Source of the DNA: Nitrospirillum amazonense | GTDB taxonomy: Bacteria; Pseudomonadota; Alphaproteobacteria; Azospirillales; Azospirillaceae | Direction: 5' to 3' | Assembly: GCF_007828035.1 (NCBI RefSeq) | Contig: NZ_VITV01000001.1 | Coordinates: 620,001-684,000 of the forward strand | Length of the DNA: 64,000 nt | Part shown: one piece after another, positions 46,724 to 57,161 of the stretch | Layout: the number at the start of each line of letters is the position of its first letter | How positions within the stretch are numbered: the stretch's first letter is position 1 | Position numbers and translations under genes: made by a program | The notes under the pieces: generated by a model | Database searches by the model: none | The model's input: only the letters and a program-made list of their open reading frames with translations | Told to the model about the DNA's origin: nothing

Positions 46724-48853
46724 ATGGTCGCCGTGACGACACTGCCTATAATTATGCGGAACACCGACTTAGGCCAGGTGGGCAAACGGCGGTTGGGCTT
46801 GGCCGTGCGCCTGGGCCTGGCCTTTGGCGCCATCATCCTGGCCATGCTGGTCATCACCGGCCAGAGCTGGCTGACCTACGCCCGTGTGGACAGCACGCTG
46901 AATGGCATCGTCGGCGAGACACTGCCCCGGCTGGACACGCTGGACGCCCTGTCCCGCGCGGCAGAGGGACTGGCCGGCACGTCCATGGACGCCTCCATCG
47001 CCACCACGCATGAAGAGGCGCAAGCCACCCGCAAGGCCTTGACCGTGGCCGAGAAGGCCTTCAACGACGCCTTGCGTCAGGCCAACGCCCAGTTGGGCCA
47101 GACGCCGCAGCTGGATGAGCTGCGGGTACTGGGCGGCCGCTTCTCCGCCCTGCTGCAGGTGCTGAACGGCGCGGAAGATGCCCGCTGGCGCCTGCGCCAG
47201 GCCGTGGCCGCCGCTGAGAAGGCGGTGGCCGAGGCCGATGCCAGGGCGCAGGCCGCCCTGATGACGGCACTAGGTCGCAGTCCCAGCCCCGCGGTCCTGT
47301 CCGCTTTGGCTGAGATACGGGCCTTCGACGCGCTCCTCGCGACGCCGGCCACGGCGGGGGAAGACCCGGCGGCGGCCAAGGCGGCCCTTTCCGCTGCCCT
47401 GCAGCATCTGCGCGCGACGCAAGCGGCCCTGCCCGCCGATACCCGCGCCATCGTCGCCGCTAGCCTGGACGTGTTGACCCGCGTGGCCTTGGGCGAGGCG
47501 GTTGCCGCCACACCCGGCTTCGGCGACGTCACCGCCGGTGGCCTGGCCGTGATGAAAAGCCGCCTGGCCGACGCGCAGGACCAGAGCACCGGCCTGCTGC
47601 ACCAGAGTGCCGCCATCGCCGCGCGGGTGCAGAAGTTGGGCGCGGAACTGGGCGCCCAAACCCAGGCGGAGGTGCGCACCAAGGCCAAGGCGCTGGAGGA
47701 CGTGGTGTCCTTCGCCCGCGGCCTGCTGATTGCGTCCGGCCTGGCGGGTGTCGCCATCGCCGTCGGCGTGGCGGTGTTTTATGTCGGCCGCAGCATTGCG
47801 GGCCGCGTCGCCAACCTGTCGCGCAGCATGCTGGCGCTTGCCGGCGGCGACCTGGATGTGGAGATCGATACACGCGGCAGCGATGAGATCGCGGAGATGG
47901 CGCGCACCGTCACCGTTTTCCGCGCCAACGCCGTGCAAGTGCGCGAGCATGACGTGCAGCTGGCGACCGAACGACGTGAGTCGGCGCAGAAGCGGCAGGC
48001 GGCCATGTCGGCCATGGCCGACAGCTTCGAGGAGTCGGTGGGCGGCATCATCGCCGCGCTGGTGGATGCGGCGGCGCAGATGACCGCCCTGTCGCAGAGC
48101 ATGGGCCAGTCGGCCGATGCCACCGCCGAGCAGGCCAACACCGTGGCGATGTCCAGCGAAGCGGCCTCGCGCAATACCCAGACCGTGGCCGGCGCCACCG
48201 AACAGCTGTCCCTGTCGGTTCAGGAGATCAGCGGCCAGCTGCAGCAGGCCATCAGCATCTCGCAGCGCGCCAATGAGGAAGCCGATGGGGCCGCTGACAT
48301 GGTGGAGCGTCTGACCGGTGCCGCCGAGCGCATCGGCAGCGTCACCCGGCTGATCGACGACATCGCCGGCCAGACCAATCTGCTGGCGCTGAACGCCACC
48401 ATTGAGGCGGCGCGGGCCGCTGCCGCCGGCAAGGGCTTCGCCGTGGTGGCGTCGGAGGTGAAAAGCCTGGCGGGCCAGACCTCCAAGGCCACGGGCGACA
48501 TCGCCGGCGAAGTCGCCGCCGTGCGCAGCGCGGTGGGCGCCGTGGTGGATTCCATCCGCCAGATCGGCGGCACCATTGTGCAGCTGAGCCAGGTGTCCAG
48601 CACCATCGCCGCAGCGGTGGAAGAGCAAAACGCCGCCACGGCCGAGATCAGCCGGTCGATCAGCGAGGCGGCGCTGGGCGTGGAAGAGGTCAACAGCACC
48701 ATAGGCCGCGTGCACACCGCCGCCCTATCGACTGGCGAGTCGGCCGGACAGGTCCGGGCCAGCGCCCAAGGACTAGCCGATCAGGCCGCGCGCCTGGATG
48801 AGGCGGTGCGCCGATTCCTGGGCCAGGTCCGCGCCACCGAAGCCGCCGCTTGA
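46724..48853 (+). CDS. Methyl-accepting chemotaxis protein, coupled to BMP protein
   Basis: A 709-residue receptor with two membrane segments (~27-50 and ~325-350) enclosing a ~275-residue periplasmic helical sensor (helical-bundle type). HAMP follows (~350-400, [22 protein letters not shown] pieces), then the MCP hairpin with its tip ([20 protein letters not shown]) near residue 545. The ATG at 46724 follows GGGACGGAG. A BMP-family binding protein begins 11 bases after its stop, suggesting that the receptor may read that binding protein. Confidence 0.93.
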   Translation: MVAVTTLPIIMRNTDLGQVGKRRLGLAVRLGLAFGAIILAMLVITGQSWLTYARVDSTLNGIVGETLPRLDTLDALSRAAEGLAGTSMDASIATTHEEAQATRKALTVAEKAFNDALRQANAQLGQTPQLDELRVLGGRFSALLQVLNGAEDARWRLRQAVAAAEKAVAEADARAQAALMTALGRSPSPAVLSALAEIRAFDALLATPATAGEDPAAAKAALSAALQHLRATQAALPADTRAIVAASLDVLTRVALGEAVAATPGFGDVTAGGLAVMKSRLADAQDQSTGLLHQSAAIAARVQKLGAELGAQTQAEVRTKAKALEDVVSFARGLLIASGLAGVAIAVGVAVFYVGRSIAGRVANLSRSMLALAGGDLDVEIDTRGSDEIAEMARTVTVFRANAVQVREHDVQLATERRESAQKRQAAMSAMADSFEESVGGIIAALVDAAAQMTALSQSMGQSADATAEQANTVAMSSEAASRNTQTVAGATEQLSLSVQEISGQLQQAISISQRANEEADGAADMVERLTGAAERIGSVTRLIDDIAGQTNLLALNATIEAARAAAAGKGFAVVASEVKSLAGQTSKATGDIAGEVAAVRSAVGAVVDSIRQIGGTIVQLSQVSSTIAAAVEEQNAATAEISRSISEAALGVEEVNSTIGRVHTAALSTGESAGQVRASAQGLADQAARLDEAVRRFLGQVRATEAAA

Positions 48854-48864
48854 GGAGAGACAGC

Positions 48865-49836
48865 ATGATCCGGATCGCCCTCGCGGCCGCCCTATTTGCC
48901 AGCACTGCCAGCATCGCCAGCGCCGCGGCCTTTAAGCCTTGTGTCGTTTATACCGAGGCTGGGAAGTTCGATAAGAGCTTCAACGAGATGGCTTATGACG
49001 GCAGCCAGACCTTCGCGCAGAAGACGGGCGTCGCTGTGGCCGAGTTCGAACCGGCGGGCGAGGAGGCCTACCCCGGCGCCCTGCAATCCGCCGTCACCGC
49101 CGGCTGCACCGACGTGGCGCTGATCGGCTTCCGGTTTCAGACCGCGTTGGCCGCCTTCGCGCCCCAACATACGGACGTACGCTTCACCCTGTTCGACGGC
49201 GTGGTGCCGGGCGCCAATGTCGCTTCCGTCCTGTTCGCGGAGAATGAAGGTTCCTATCTCGTTGGCGTGGCGGCGGCCCTGGCCAGCAAGAGCGGCACGG
49301 TCGGTTTCATCGGCGGCATGCCGGCGACGGTGATCGAGCGGTTCGAGAAGGGCTACGCCCAGGGTGTCAAGGATACCCGGCCGGATGCCACGGTGATGAC
49401 CGGCCTGGTGGCGGGCGATCCCAAGGGCTTTTCCGACCCCTTCGCCGCCTCGGAAATTGCACGGGACATGCTGCGTCACGGCGCGGACGTGCTGTTCCCG
49501 GCCGCCGGCGTGTCCGGCTTGGGCGCGCTGGACATCGGCCACGCCAAGGGCGCCCTGGGCGTGGGCGTGGACAGCAACCAGAACTACCTCTATCCCGGCC
49601 ACATGCTGACCTCGATGGTCAAGCGCCTGGACGTGGCCATCGCCCGCGCCTTCGAAGCCGGCCGTAGCCAGACCTTCACTTCCGGCATCACGCGCCTGGG
49701 CCTGAAGGAGGGCGGGGTGGACGTGGTGGTGGACGCCGACAACCGCGCCGTCTGGACCCCCGCCATCGTCGAGGCCGTGGCCCGCGCCCGCCAAGCCATC
49801 GTCAGCGGCCAGGTGAAGGTCGCGAGCCCTAGTTAG
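48865..49836 (+). CDS. BMP-family (PnrA/Med-like) periplasmic binding protein
   Basis: A 323-residue binding protein with a Sec signal (IALAAALFASTASIASAAA). The BMP fold is shown by VYTEAGKFDKSFNEMAYDG, VGVAAALASKSGTVGFIGGM, RFEKGYAQGVKDTRP and ALGVGVDSNQNYLYPGHMLTS. Characterised relatives bind purine nucleosides and feed ABC importers. Here no permease or ATPase genes follow; instead it is the second gene of an operon with a chemoreceptor (GAGGAG ribosome site, 11-base gap). A role as a chemotaxis ligand-presenting protein is inferred. There is no lipobox, so it is soluble. Confidence 0.92.
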   Translation: MIRIALAAALFASTASIASAAAFKPCVVYTEAGKFDKSFNEMAYDGSQTFAQKTGVAVAEFEPAGEEAYPGALQSAVTAGCTDVALIGFRFQTALAAFAPQHTDVRFTLFDGVVPGANVASVLFAENEGSYLVGVAAALASKSGTVGFIGGMPATVIERFEKGYAQGVKDTRPDATVMTGLVAGDPKGFSDPFAASEIARDMLRHGADVLFPAAGVSGLGALDIGHAKGALGVGVDSNQNYLYPGHMLTSMVKRLDVAIARAFEAGRSQTFTSGITRLGLKEGGVDVVVDADNRAVWTPAIVEAVARARQAIVSGQVKVASPS

Positions 49837-49860
49837 GATGCCCTGCGGGCGCGGGCATCC
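49836..49860 (+). terminator. Hairpin at the end of the receptor/BMP operon
   Basis: GGATGCCC (49836-49843) pairs with GGGCATCC (49853-49860) across a nine-base loop, starting at the last base of the stop codon. No T run follows, so this may be a stabilising hairpin. The remaining 49861-50039 contains no gene I can support. Confidence 0.5.
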
Positions 49861-50039
49861 GCCCGCTTGCCATCCTCGTTTTGCAGTCCGCTACGCTCCC
49901 CACAAAACTCGGGCGAACGCAGTCGCCTTCTACAGCGGTATAAGGCACCACCTCATGCCGCTCATTATATATAGAGTGCACTTAGGCCGGCAGGCGCCCG
50001 GTCCCGCACGAAGATCGGCCAACCGCGGATGCCAGAGCA

Positions 50040-50776
50040 TCAAACAGCATCATGGAAGATGATACCCAGCGTGTGCCGCTGGCCCGTGCGCAGTCGGCTG
50101 ACGCCGTGGCGCAGGTTCACCCGGTAGGTGCCTCGCGTTCCTGACAGCGGCCGGTGGTGGACGGCGAAGATGACGCCGTCACCCTGGCGCAGGGGCACCA
50201 CCTCGGCCCGCGACTGCATACGCGGCCGCTGCTCGGTGATCACGAACTCCCCGCCCGTGAAATCCCGCCCCGGTTCCGACAGCAGGACGGCCACCTGCAA
50301 GGGGAACACCCAGTCGCCATACAGGTCCTGGTGCAGGCAGTTATAGTCGCCCGGCCCATACCGCAGCAGCAGCGGCGTGGGCCGCACCTGGCCACTCTGA
50401 TGGCACAGCGCCAGGAAGTCGGCGTGGCTGTCCGGATAGCGCACTTCCTCCCCCAGTCGCTGGTTCCACCGATTGGCCAGCGGCGCCAGCCGGAAGTAGA
50501 GACCGATGCGCAATGCCTGTACCGGGCCCGGCAGGGGGTAGGCCCAATACTTGTACTCGCCCATGCCGAAGCCGTGCCGGCCCATGACCACCCGGCTGCG
50601 GAAGCCGTGGTCCCGCGCGTACAGGGACGACAATTCCCCGCACGTCTCGGGATTCAGCAGCCCGGGAAGTACAGCGCAACCGTACGCATCCAATTCGGTG
50701 GAAATCGCTGACCAGTCATAGCCGTCGATGCTGGCAATGCCATCGCAGCCGGCATCGCGGGAGCCCATGTCCCCCA

Positions 50777-50777
<1 letters not shown>
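50040..50777 (-). CDS. 2OG-Fe(II) oxygenase, oxidative DNA-repair type (COG3826)
   Basis: A 245-residue 2-oxoglutarate/iron dioxygenase. The iron ligands lie in CLHQDLYGDW (HxD) and the distal RHGVSRL, and the FPLQVAVLLSEPGRDFTGGEF block is the hallmark of the family annotated as oxygenase acting on damaged DNA. The ATG overlaps the ada stop by one base (TGATG), so translation is coupled. It should act with Ada in repair of alkylated bases, filling a role like AlkB. Induction by methylated Ada would follow from the operon. Confidence 0.9.
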
Positions 50778-51904
<1,127 letters not shown>

Positions 51905-52054
51905 CCTGATATGGTGTCGTTCCTGCCTCTGATGTACCCCTGGTCCCCGGCCCCGACATCCCGGCTCTTGCGGTCAAATCCCGGGGCTCCGGCCGGCCGG
52001 TTTCACTGACACGGCGGCACATCGCCCGACATTTCCCATAGGTGATTTGACTTG

Positions 52055-52069
52055 ACCCCCCTGGGGGGA
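52055..52069. promoter_or_regulatory. G/C-tract operator CCCCCC-T-GGGGGG of the RcnR/CsoR-type repressor
   Basis: Six C, one T and six G residues (52056-52068) lie 14 bases before the start of the repressor gene and just after a TTGACTTGAC stretch that could be a -35. Operators of RcnR and CsoR proteins contain such G-tracts. Autoregulation is the natural reading. Confidence 0.65.
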
Positions 52070-52082
52070 TAGGAGTCAAGGG

Positions 52083-52349
52083 ATGACGCACGCCACCACC
52101 CCCGACATCCTGAACCGCCTGAAGCGGGCGCAAGGCCATTTCGCCAAGATCGTGCAGATGGTGGAAGAGGGGCGCGATGCCCTGACCATCGCCCAGCAGC
52201 TGCAGGCCGTGGTCAAGGCGGTGGACAAGGCCAAGATCGCCCTGGTGCTGCACCATATCGAGCATCATCTGGAGGAGGCCACCGGCCCCTTGCCCATTGA
52301 GACCCGGGCACGGCTGTCGGAAATGGCCGAGATCATCAAATACCTTTGA
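52083..52349 (+). CDS. RcnR/CsoR-family repressor without cysteine
   Basis: An 88-residue all-helical DUF156 repressor (DILNRLKRAQGHFAKIVQMV, then QQLQAVVKAVDKAKIALVL, then HHIEHHLEEA). Counted against RcnR, His3 is kept and His58/His62 correspond to RcnR His60/His64, but the invariant cysteine (Cys35) is alanine (Ala33) and the protein contains no cysteine at all. It therefore cannot use the usual thiolate site and may sense a different metal or a non-metal signal. A G/C-tract operator precedes it. No metal transporter or formaldehyde enzyme lies next to it, so its target is unknown. Confidence 0.9.
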   Translation: MTHATTPDILNRLKRAQGHFAKIVQMVEEGRDALTIAQQLQAVVKAVDKAKIALVLHHIEHHLEEATGPLPIETRARLSEMAEIIKYL

Positions 52350-52460
52350 TGCCGGACCGCTGGGGTGCTCGTTCCATCAGAGAAAAGCTAAATCCTTAAT
52401 AACTTGCTTTCCACCCTGTACATCTCCAATGTTTCTGGGGACGCCGTGTGGGGGAATAGG

Positions 52461-53621
52461 ATGAGCCAAGACTGGTGGGATGTGCCCGGGAACCCCTATG
52501 CCCCGGCCAAAATCCAAGACCCGGCCATCGCTGAGCCCCCGTCCCCCCCCGCCCCCGCTCCACAAGGTGGCGGCGGCCCTAATCAGCCCTACACCGCAGC
52601 GGAGCTGCTGGCGCTGGAGGGAGCCACTGCCGCCCTCGTGCGGCTGGATTGTGGGCTGGCCGCAAGCAGTCGCGCCGTCGCCGCAGGCTGGATCAACCGC
52701 ATGGCCATTGAGGAGGCGGCGGCCTCCGCCCGCCTGAACGGCGTCCTTATCGACACAGCCGACCTGCGCCTGCTGGCCTGGGACAGCCTTGACCGTGCGC
52801 CCGACCCTGACTTGGCCCAGGCCCTGCCCCTTTATGATCTCGTGCGCCGCATCGTGGCCCGCCATCCCCGGCATCTTTACACCCCCCGTCGATTGGCGGC
52901 GCTGGACCGGACGCGCCTGACTCGGAGCACCGGCTTTTCCCTATGGAATGGGGCAGCCGACGATGTGGAGGCGGAGGAGCGTTGGGCCGTGTTGCAGGCC
53001 GCCTTGGCCCCCGATGACCTGACACGCCTCCGGGCCGCGCCTGCGCTCACCGGTGCGGCTGGTTTCCTGGCCCACTGGCATCGGGTACGGGCCGACCGCA
53101 GCGCCGGCGCCGCCCTGGGCCGGCTGCTGGCGGCTTGGTGGCCCGCCCGTCAGGGCCTGGTGATGGCCCGTCGTCATAATCTGGATGGGGCGACCTTCGA
53201 GGGTTCAGATACCTTCGTCAGCCCGACCCATCCTGCCTTCGCCGGCGGTCCGGTGCTGATGCCCTCCATCGGCTTCCTGGGTCATGCCCTGGAGTATCGG
53301 CCGGATCGGCAGGAAGGTTGGCTGCTGGCTTTCCTCAGCGCCGCCGCCCGCGGCCTGGCCCGGGGCGAGGTACTGCTGCGTCGTCTGCGCCTGGCCGAGG
53401 TTAGGCTGGCGGAGGCCTTGCGGCCCAAGCGTTCCACCTCGCGGGGGCCACAGGTGGCAACCTTTCTCTTGGCCCAGCCGGTGGTCACCTCCGGCCGGTT
53501 GGCCCAGGCACTGGACATGAGCGGAACGGCCGCCCGCACCTTGCTGGATGGGTTGCACCGTGACCGGCTGGTCCTGGAGATTTCCGGCCGGGACGCCTAC
53601 CGCGCCTATATGGTGGAATGA
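52461..53621 (+). CDS. DUF1612/HTH protein (RHE_PE00001 family)
   Basis: A 386-residue protein with a proline-rich N-terminus, a central domain (~80-300, WINRMAIEEAAASARLNGVLID, then RRLAALDRTRL) and a C-terminal winged-helix region (~335-385, VATFLLAQPVVTSGRLAQAL ... ARTLLDGLHRDRLVLEISGR). This is the layout of the RHE_PE00001-like DUF1612 family, common on alphaproteobacterial plasmids and related to Fic-like regulators in its layout. The ATG at 52461 follows GGGGG. It converges on parB. A DNA-binding role is likely; targets are unknown. Confidence 0.78.
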   Translation: MSQDWWDVPGNPYAPAKIQDPAIAEPPSPPAPAPQGGGGPNQPYTAAELLALEGATAALVRLDCGLAASSRAVAAGWINRMAIEEAAASARLNGVLIDTADLRLLAWDSLDRAPDPDLAQALPLYDLVRRIVARHPRHLYTPRRLAALDRTRLTRSTGFSLWNGAADDVEAEERWAVLQAALAPDDLTRLRAAPALTGAAGFLAHWHRVRADRSAGAALGRLLAAWWPARQGLVMARRHNLDGATFEGSDTFVSPTHPAFAGGPVLMPSIGFLGHALEYRPDRQEGWLLAFLSAAARGLARGEVLLRRLRLAEVRLAEALRPKRSTSRGPQVATFLLAQPVVTSGRLAQALDMSGTAARTLLDGLHRDRLVLEISGRDAYRAYMVE

Positions 53622-53652
53622 CATCCAGCCGCTCTGGCCCGCCCTCCGGCGC

Positions 53653-53776
53653 CGGTTTTTCTGAAAAAACTTCGGTAACCGTTCCCTTGAAGAGGCGCCC
53701 CGTTTGCCGTCCCGGTTTAAAGAAAAAAGCCCCGTCGCGGGGACGGGGCCGTTCCGAAGTTTTTTCAGAAAAACCG
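53653..53776. repeat. 23-base perfect inverted repeat around a terminator, between DUF1612 gene and parB
   Basis: The arms 53653-53675 and 53754-53776 are exact reverse complements over 23 bases; each begins or ends with CGGTTTTTCTGAAAAAAC or its complement. The 78-base interior carries the parAB terminator hairpin. The structure may be a two-way terminator between converging genes, or a protein-binding site in the partition locus. Confidence 0.75.
53723..53749 (-). terminator. Rho-independent terminator of parAB
   Basis: On the minus strand GCCCCGTC and GACGGGGC (plus 53742-53749 and 53729-53736) form an eight-base stem with a five-base loop, followed by six T residues. It lies 65 bases after the parB stop. 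Confidence 0.85.
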
Positions 53777-53813
53777 CAGGGATGAACCCTGGCCGTACAG
53801 ATAAGGCGAACCC

Positions 53814-54812
53814 TTAATCCGGCACATCCAGGCCGCAGCGGCGCAGTGCCTCTGGCAACTGGGCGAACAGCGCATCCAAGGCCTGTGGTGGCAACCCCGC
53901 TGCCAGGCGCAGGATGGGCCGCCCCTCATGCAACGACAGGCGCACAAGCACTTGGCCTGTACGGGACCGGATGACCCGCTCCCCAGCCAGTTCCGGTTCC
54001 GGGACCCCTTCCCTCTGCGCCGCTGCCATCAGGGCACGCAGACGGGCAGCGAAGCTCAAATTATCATCCGCCCCCTTCCCGCTCAGTTCGGCGGCGGTTG
54101 CCTCCACCCGGGCGGCCACCTCTTCGCTTTCAGCCATCAGGCGAGCCAGCTTGGCCCCATCGCTGATTTTCAACGGCCTCGGATCATCCAGGGCCGCAAC
54201 CACCGTGGCCGGCAGCTCGGCGAACTTCAGCAGGTTGGACAGATGCCCCTTGCTGAAGTCCAGCCGCTCCATCAACTCAGCCCGGCTCATCAGCCCGGTA
54301 TCCAGCACAGTCTTCAGCTGCACCGCCCGTTCGTAGGCGGAGATGTCGGCGCGGGCCTCGTTCTCCTGCACCATCTTGATCAGCAGATCGCGGTCGTCCG
54401 CCTGCATCACCCGCGCCACCACCTTGCGACCCAGTTGACGGCAGGCCGCCGTCCGGCGATGACCGGCGATCAGCTCATATCCGTTGCCGTCCGCCGCCGG
54501 GCGCACCAGCACCGGTGCCAGCTGGCCATGACGCAGGATGTCCTGCACCAGGGTGGCGAAGGCGGCATCGGCGAAGGCGGCGGTGTGCCGGTCCTGGTAT
54601 TGGGTGCTATGGATGTCGGCCGGATCCAGCTCCAGCAATACGCGTCCACTGTCGCGCAGCGTCTCCAGCTCCTTGGCACTGTCCTGGAACACGCTCTCGA
54701 TCTGGTTGACGATTGGGATAGCGGATCGGGGGGAAACGGGCCGCGCCGCCCGAGTGGCGGTCAGGTCGCCGATGGCATTGTCCAGTTCGGCCATTCTGTC
54801 CTTGCGGCTCAT
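53814..54812 (-). CDS. parB: ParB-type partition protein
   Basis: A 332-residue ParB/RepB-like protein. The N-terminal CTPase/ParB domain (~75-165) has YELIAGHRRTAACRQLG and IKMVQENEARADISAYERA, and the HTH lies near 185-215 (MSRAELMERLDFSKGHLSNLLKF). The C-terminal part would dimerise. It binds centromere sites and, with ParA, segregates the replicon. The ATG overlaps the parA stop (ATGA, 54809-54812). No canonical chromosomal parS (TGTTTCACGTGAAACA) is seen, so plasmid-type sites, perhaps in the origin region, are expected. Confidence 0.93.
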   Translation of the reverse strand: MSRKDRMAELDNAIGDLTATRAARPVSPRSAIPIVNQIESVFQDSAKELETLRDSGRVLLELDPADIHSTQYQDRHTAAFADAAFATLVQDILRHGQLAPVLVRPAADGNGYELIAGHRRTAACRQLGRKVVARVMQADDRDLLIKMVQENEARADISAYERAVQLKTVLDTGLMSRAELMERLDFSKGHLSNLLKFAELPATVVAALDDPRPLKISDGAKLARLMAESEEVAARVEATAAELSGKGADDNLSFAARLRALMAAAQREGVPEPELAGERVIRSRTGQVLVRLSLHEGRPILRLAAGLPPQALDALFAQLPEALRRCGLDVPD

Positions 54813-56065
54813 CGCGTTCCCTCCCGCGCCGGCGTGCGCTTCCAGATGTCCCAGATAACCCGCTCGATCTCGGCGTTCACGTTGTTCAGATATTCCAGTC
54901 CGCGCTCATAGGTACGGCGGTTCACGTCGCTGGCCTCGAGCTCGTAATAGCTCTGCTTCAGGTTGCCGGCGCTATCCAGACCCGTGGTCAGCGCCATGCG
55001 GTTCTCCAGCAGCGTGTCGGCAAAGATGCTGCCCATCCACTTCACCAACTGGCTCTGGTTGCCATCGGCCGTCTGGTATTTGGAAACCAGCAGGCGCACG
55101 GCGTCGAAGGTCTTCACCCGACCGCCTTCGGCTTGCGCCAAGGTGGACAGCGTTTCATAGACCATCCGGAAGAAGCGGCCAGCGGAACTGAAATCCAGCA
55201 TGCTGGGTGGAATGGGAATCAGCAGGAAATTCGCGGCCATGACGGCGTTGATCGACAGGTAGCTGAGCGATGGCGGGCAGTCGCAGACGATGATGTCGTA
55301 ATCCTGGTCGATGCTGGGCAGGGCGTCGGCAAGGATGCGCCAGAAGCGAAGTTCCCGCTGGCGCATCTGCCGCACCGGCACTTCGAACTCCGTGGAGTAC
55401 AGGCCAAGGTTGGCGGGGATGACGTCCAGCCCGTCCCAGTAGGTCTTCTGGATCAGCGGCCGCAGATCGTTGATCCGTTGGCTGTCGTCCAGGGTGAACA
55501 GGCGGTACAGCGTATCCAACCGGTCGAACTGCTCATCCGGGACGAAACCGAACAGCGATGTGGCGCTGGCCTGGCTGTCGAGGTCTATCATCAACACCCG
55601 ATAGCCTTGCAGAGCCAGGTACTGCGCCAAGTGGACGGAGTGGGTGGTCTTGGCCGCCCCGCCCTTGAAGTTGGCGACGGTGATGACCGACAGCTTTTCC
55701 CCCGCTTCACGATCGCGACCCACGCGATAGCGCACGTCACCGGTCTGCTGGAACAGCTGGCGGCGAATCTGGTTCACCTCCGCCAGGGTGAAGCCGCGGC
55801 GGTTGTTGCCGCCGATGACGGTGCCCTGGGGGAACTGCTCGTTCTTCAGCAGGGCGCGCAGGTGGCTCTCCGAGATACGGATCAGCCGGGCCGCTTCCGA
55901 GGTCGGAAATAGGCGCAGGCTCTTGGCGTGGCCGGGATAGGCCTGCACCTCGATGATCTTGCGCTGGATGGCGTCACAGCCTTCCGAGTGGTCCAGGAAA
56001 ATTTGCAAGGGGTCGTCGCCGGCCGGCATGGCGTTATCGGCGGGCGCGCTGACATCGGTGGTCAT
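54809..56065 (-). CDS. parA: ParA-type partition ATPase with N-terminal HTH
   Basis: A 418-residue type Ia ParA. The N-terminus has a MerR-like HTH (~55-105, TSEAARLIRISESHLRALLK), used by such proteins to repress the par operon. The deviant Walker A is KGGAAKTT (134-141), Walker A' and B are in VLMIDLDSQAS and IIVCDCPPSLS. The ATPase moves plasmid-ParB complexes on the nucleoid. It is divergent from repA across a 1.1-kb region of repeats, the usual arrangement of an iteron replicon. The start at 56065 has only a weak ribosome site. Confidence 0.95.
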   Translation of the reverse strand: MTTDVSAPADNAMPAGDDPLQIFLDHSEGCDAIQRKIIEVQAYPGHAKSLRLFPTSEAARLIRISESHLRALLKNEQFPQGTVIGGNNRRGFTLAEVNQIRRQLFQQTGDVRYRVGRDREAGEKLSVITVANFKGGAAKTTHSVHLAQYLALQGYRVLMIDLDSQASATSLFGFVPDEQFDRLDTLYRLFTLDDSQRINDLRPLIQKTYWDGLDVIPANLGLYSTEFEVPVRQMRQRELRFWRILADALPSIDQDYDIIVCDCPPSLSYLSINAVMAANFLLIPIPPSMLDFSSAGRFFRMVYETLSTLAQAEGGRVKTFDAVRLLVSKYQTADGNQSQLVKWMGSIFADTLLENRMALTTGLDSAGNLKQSYYELEASDVNRRTYERGLEYLNNVNAEIERVIWDIWKRTPAREGTR

Positions 56066-56237
56066 TGGTGTATCCGAGGGGCTGCCAGAGATGGCCGGAT
56101 AATGCCCAACGGCGATCCGGACGCCAACCGCGATCTTCAGGCAAATATGCGGATAACTGACTCATCATCGATTTTTTGCCGATTAGGCGAAAAAATTCGC
56201 TGATGGGATTTCATCAATTGGCTGAGCCACCGCCTTT

Positions 56238-56329
56238 GGTAACTGTAACCTTGAAAGCGGGGCGATCGGAACTGCAAATCGTGGCGATCTTCTATTGGGC
56301 GCACCCCGATCTTCAAGGGAACGGATACC
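56238..56329. repeat. Outlying iteron-like pair near parA
   Basis: GGTAACTGTAACCTTGAAAG (56238-56257, direct) and an inverted copy, GGTATCCGTTCCCTTGAAG read on the minus strand (56311-56329), resemble the main iterons of the origin. They sit in the parA promoter region, so RepA or ParB binding there could link replication and partition. Confidence 0.55.
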
Positions 56330-56499
56330 AATTCCAACGGATGAGGTGTCCCGTCGGAAATGGCGCATTTCCTGGGTTTTCTCTGAAATACCGATGACGA
56401 GCGCGCATCGATCGGGGAGTGAGCTTGAGGGGAAAGCCAGCTGTGGAACCCGCAAAGCTTGATCCCGTGGCCATTGTCCGTGTCCCGGAAAGGCTGGCC

Positions 56500-56590
56500 T
56501 GTGGATAGTTTCTTTAAAAGGATTCAGGGTTAAAGAGATATAGGGTTTAACTGTTACAGCGACAGAAAATGCCGTTTTCCCAATAGCTTA
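56500..56590. other. DnaA-box-like site and AT-rich stretch of the origin
   Basis: TGTGGATAG (56500-56508) differs from the DnaA box complement TGTGGATAA by one base. It is followed by about 80 bases that are much richer in A and T than the rest of the window and include AGGGTTAAAG and AGGGTTTAAC. This is the expected place of strand opening beside the iterons. Confidence 0.55.
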
Positions 56591-56601
56591 ATGACGCATT
56601 T

Positions 56602-57056
56602 GGTAACCATTCCCGCGACTCCCGGTTTCCGAACCCTGGGGCTGCGGAGTCCAAACCCTGGAGTCTCGGGTCACCGAACCCTTGGCCGTTGGTTTCCAAA
56701 CCCTGGAGTTGGGAAAAACGGTATCCGAACCCTTGAGGGAAAACAGGGCGAGTCGACCGGAGTCGGTTGCCATACCCTTGATCTTGGTTGCCGTTCCCTC
56801 AATCCCGGTTGCGGTTCCCTTGAGTTCGGGAGGTTGGGCGGTCCGGTTCCGGACTCTGATACCGCGATCCGACTCACCATGGGCCCGAGTCCGGCTGATT
56901 TCAACCCGCCGTGATGAGTCGGCCAAGTCTATCCCGAGTCGATTCAAGGGTTCGGTTACCGAAGCTCACGGGTTCGGATACCTGCGATCCTATCGACTCG
57001 ACGTGGACACCAGATTTTGGGGGTGGCACCGCCAGAATCTCAAGGGATCGGCAACC
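56602..57056. repeat. Iteron array of the replication origin (oriV)
   Basis: About nine direct copies of an element close to GGTTTCCGAACCCTTGAG begin at 56602, 56624, 56646, 56669, 56691, 56720, 56765, 56786 and 56807, mostly 21-23 bases apart (two helical turns). Three inverted copies follow at 56941-56960, 56967-56982 and 57039-57056. The array ends 105 bases before repA. Direct iterons normally bind the initiator to start replication, and inverted copies near the promoter repress its synthesis. No gene fits in 56066-57161. Confidence 0.85.
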
Positions 57057-57161
57057 AAGCGTGTTTTTGCCGTTGGCGGTGACGATTGGCCGCGTTCATC
57101 ATCCGGAGTCCGAACGCCCTATCCATGGTGGATGGGGCCTGCTGTGTGAGGGGTGGCGACA

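Noticed and set aside
56602-57056. CRISPR array
   Set aside because: The repeats are short and imperfect, 21-23 bases apart with almost no spacer, change orientation and lie between parA and repA; no cas gene is present.
56591-57149. Short open frames in both strands of the origin region
   Set aside because: They consist of the translated iteron repeats, have no ribosome sites and no conserved features.
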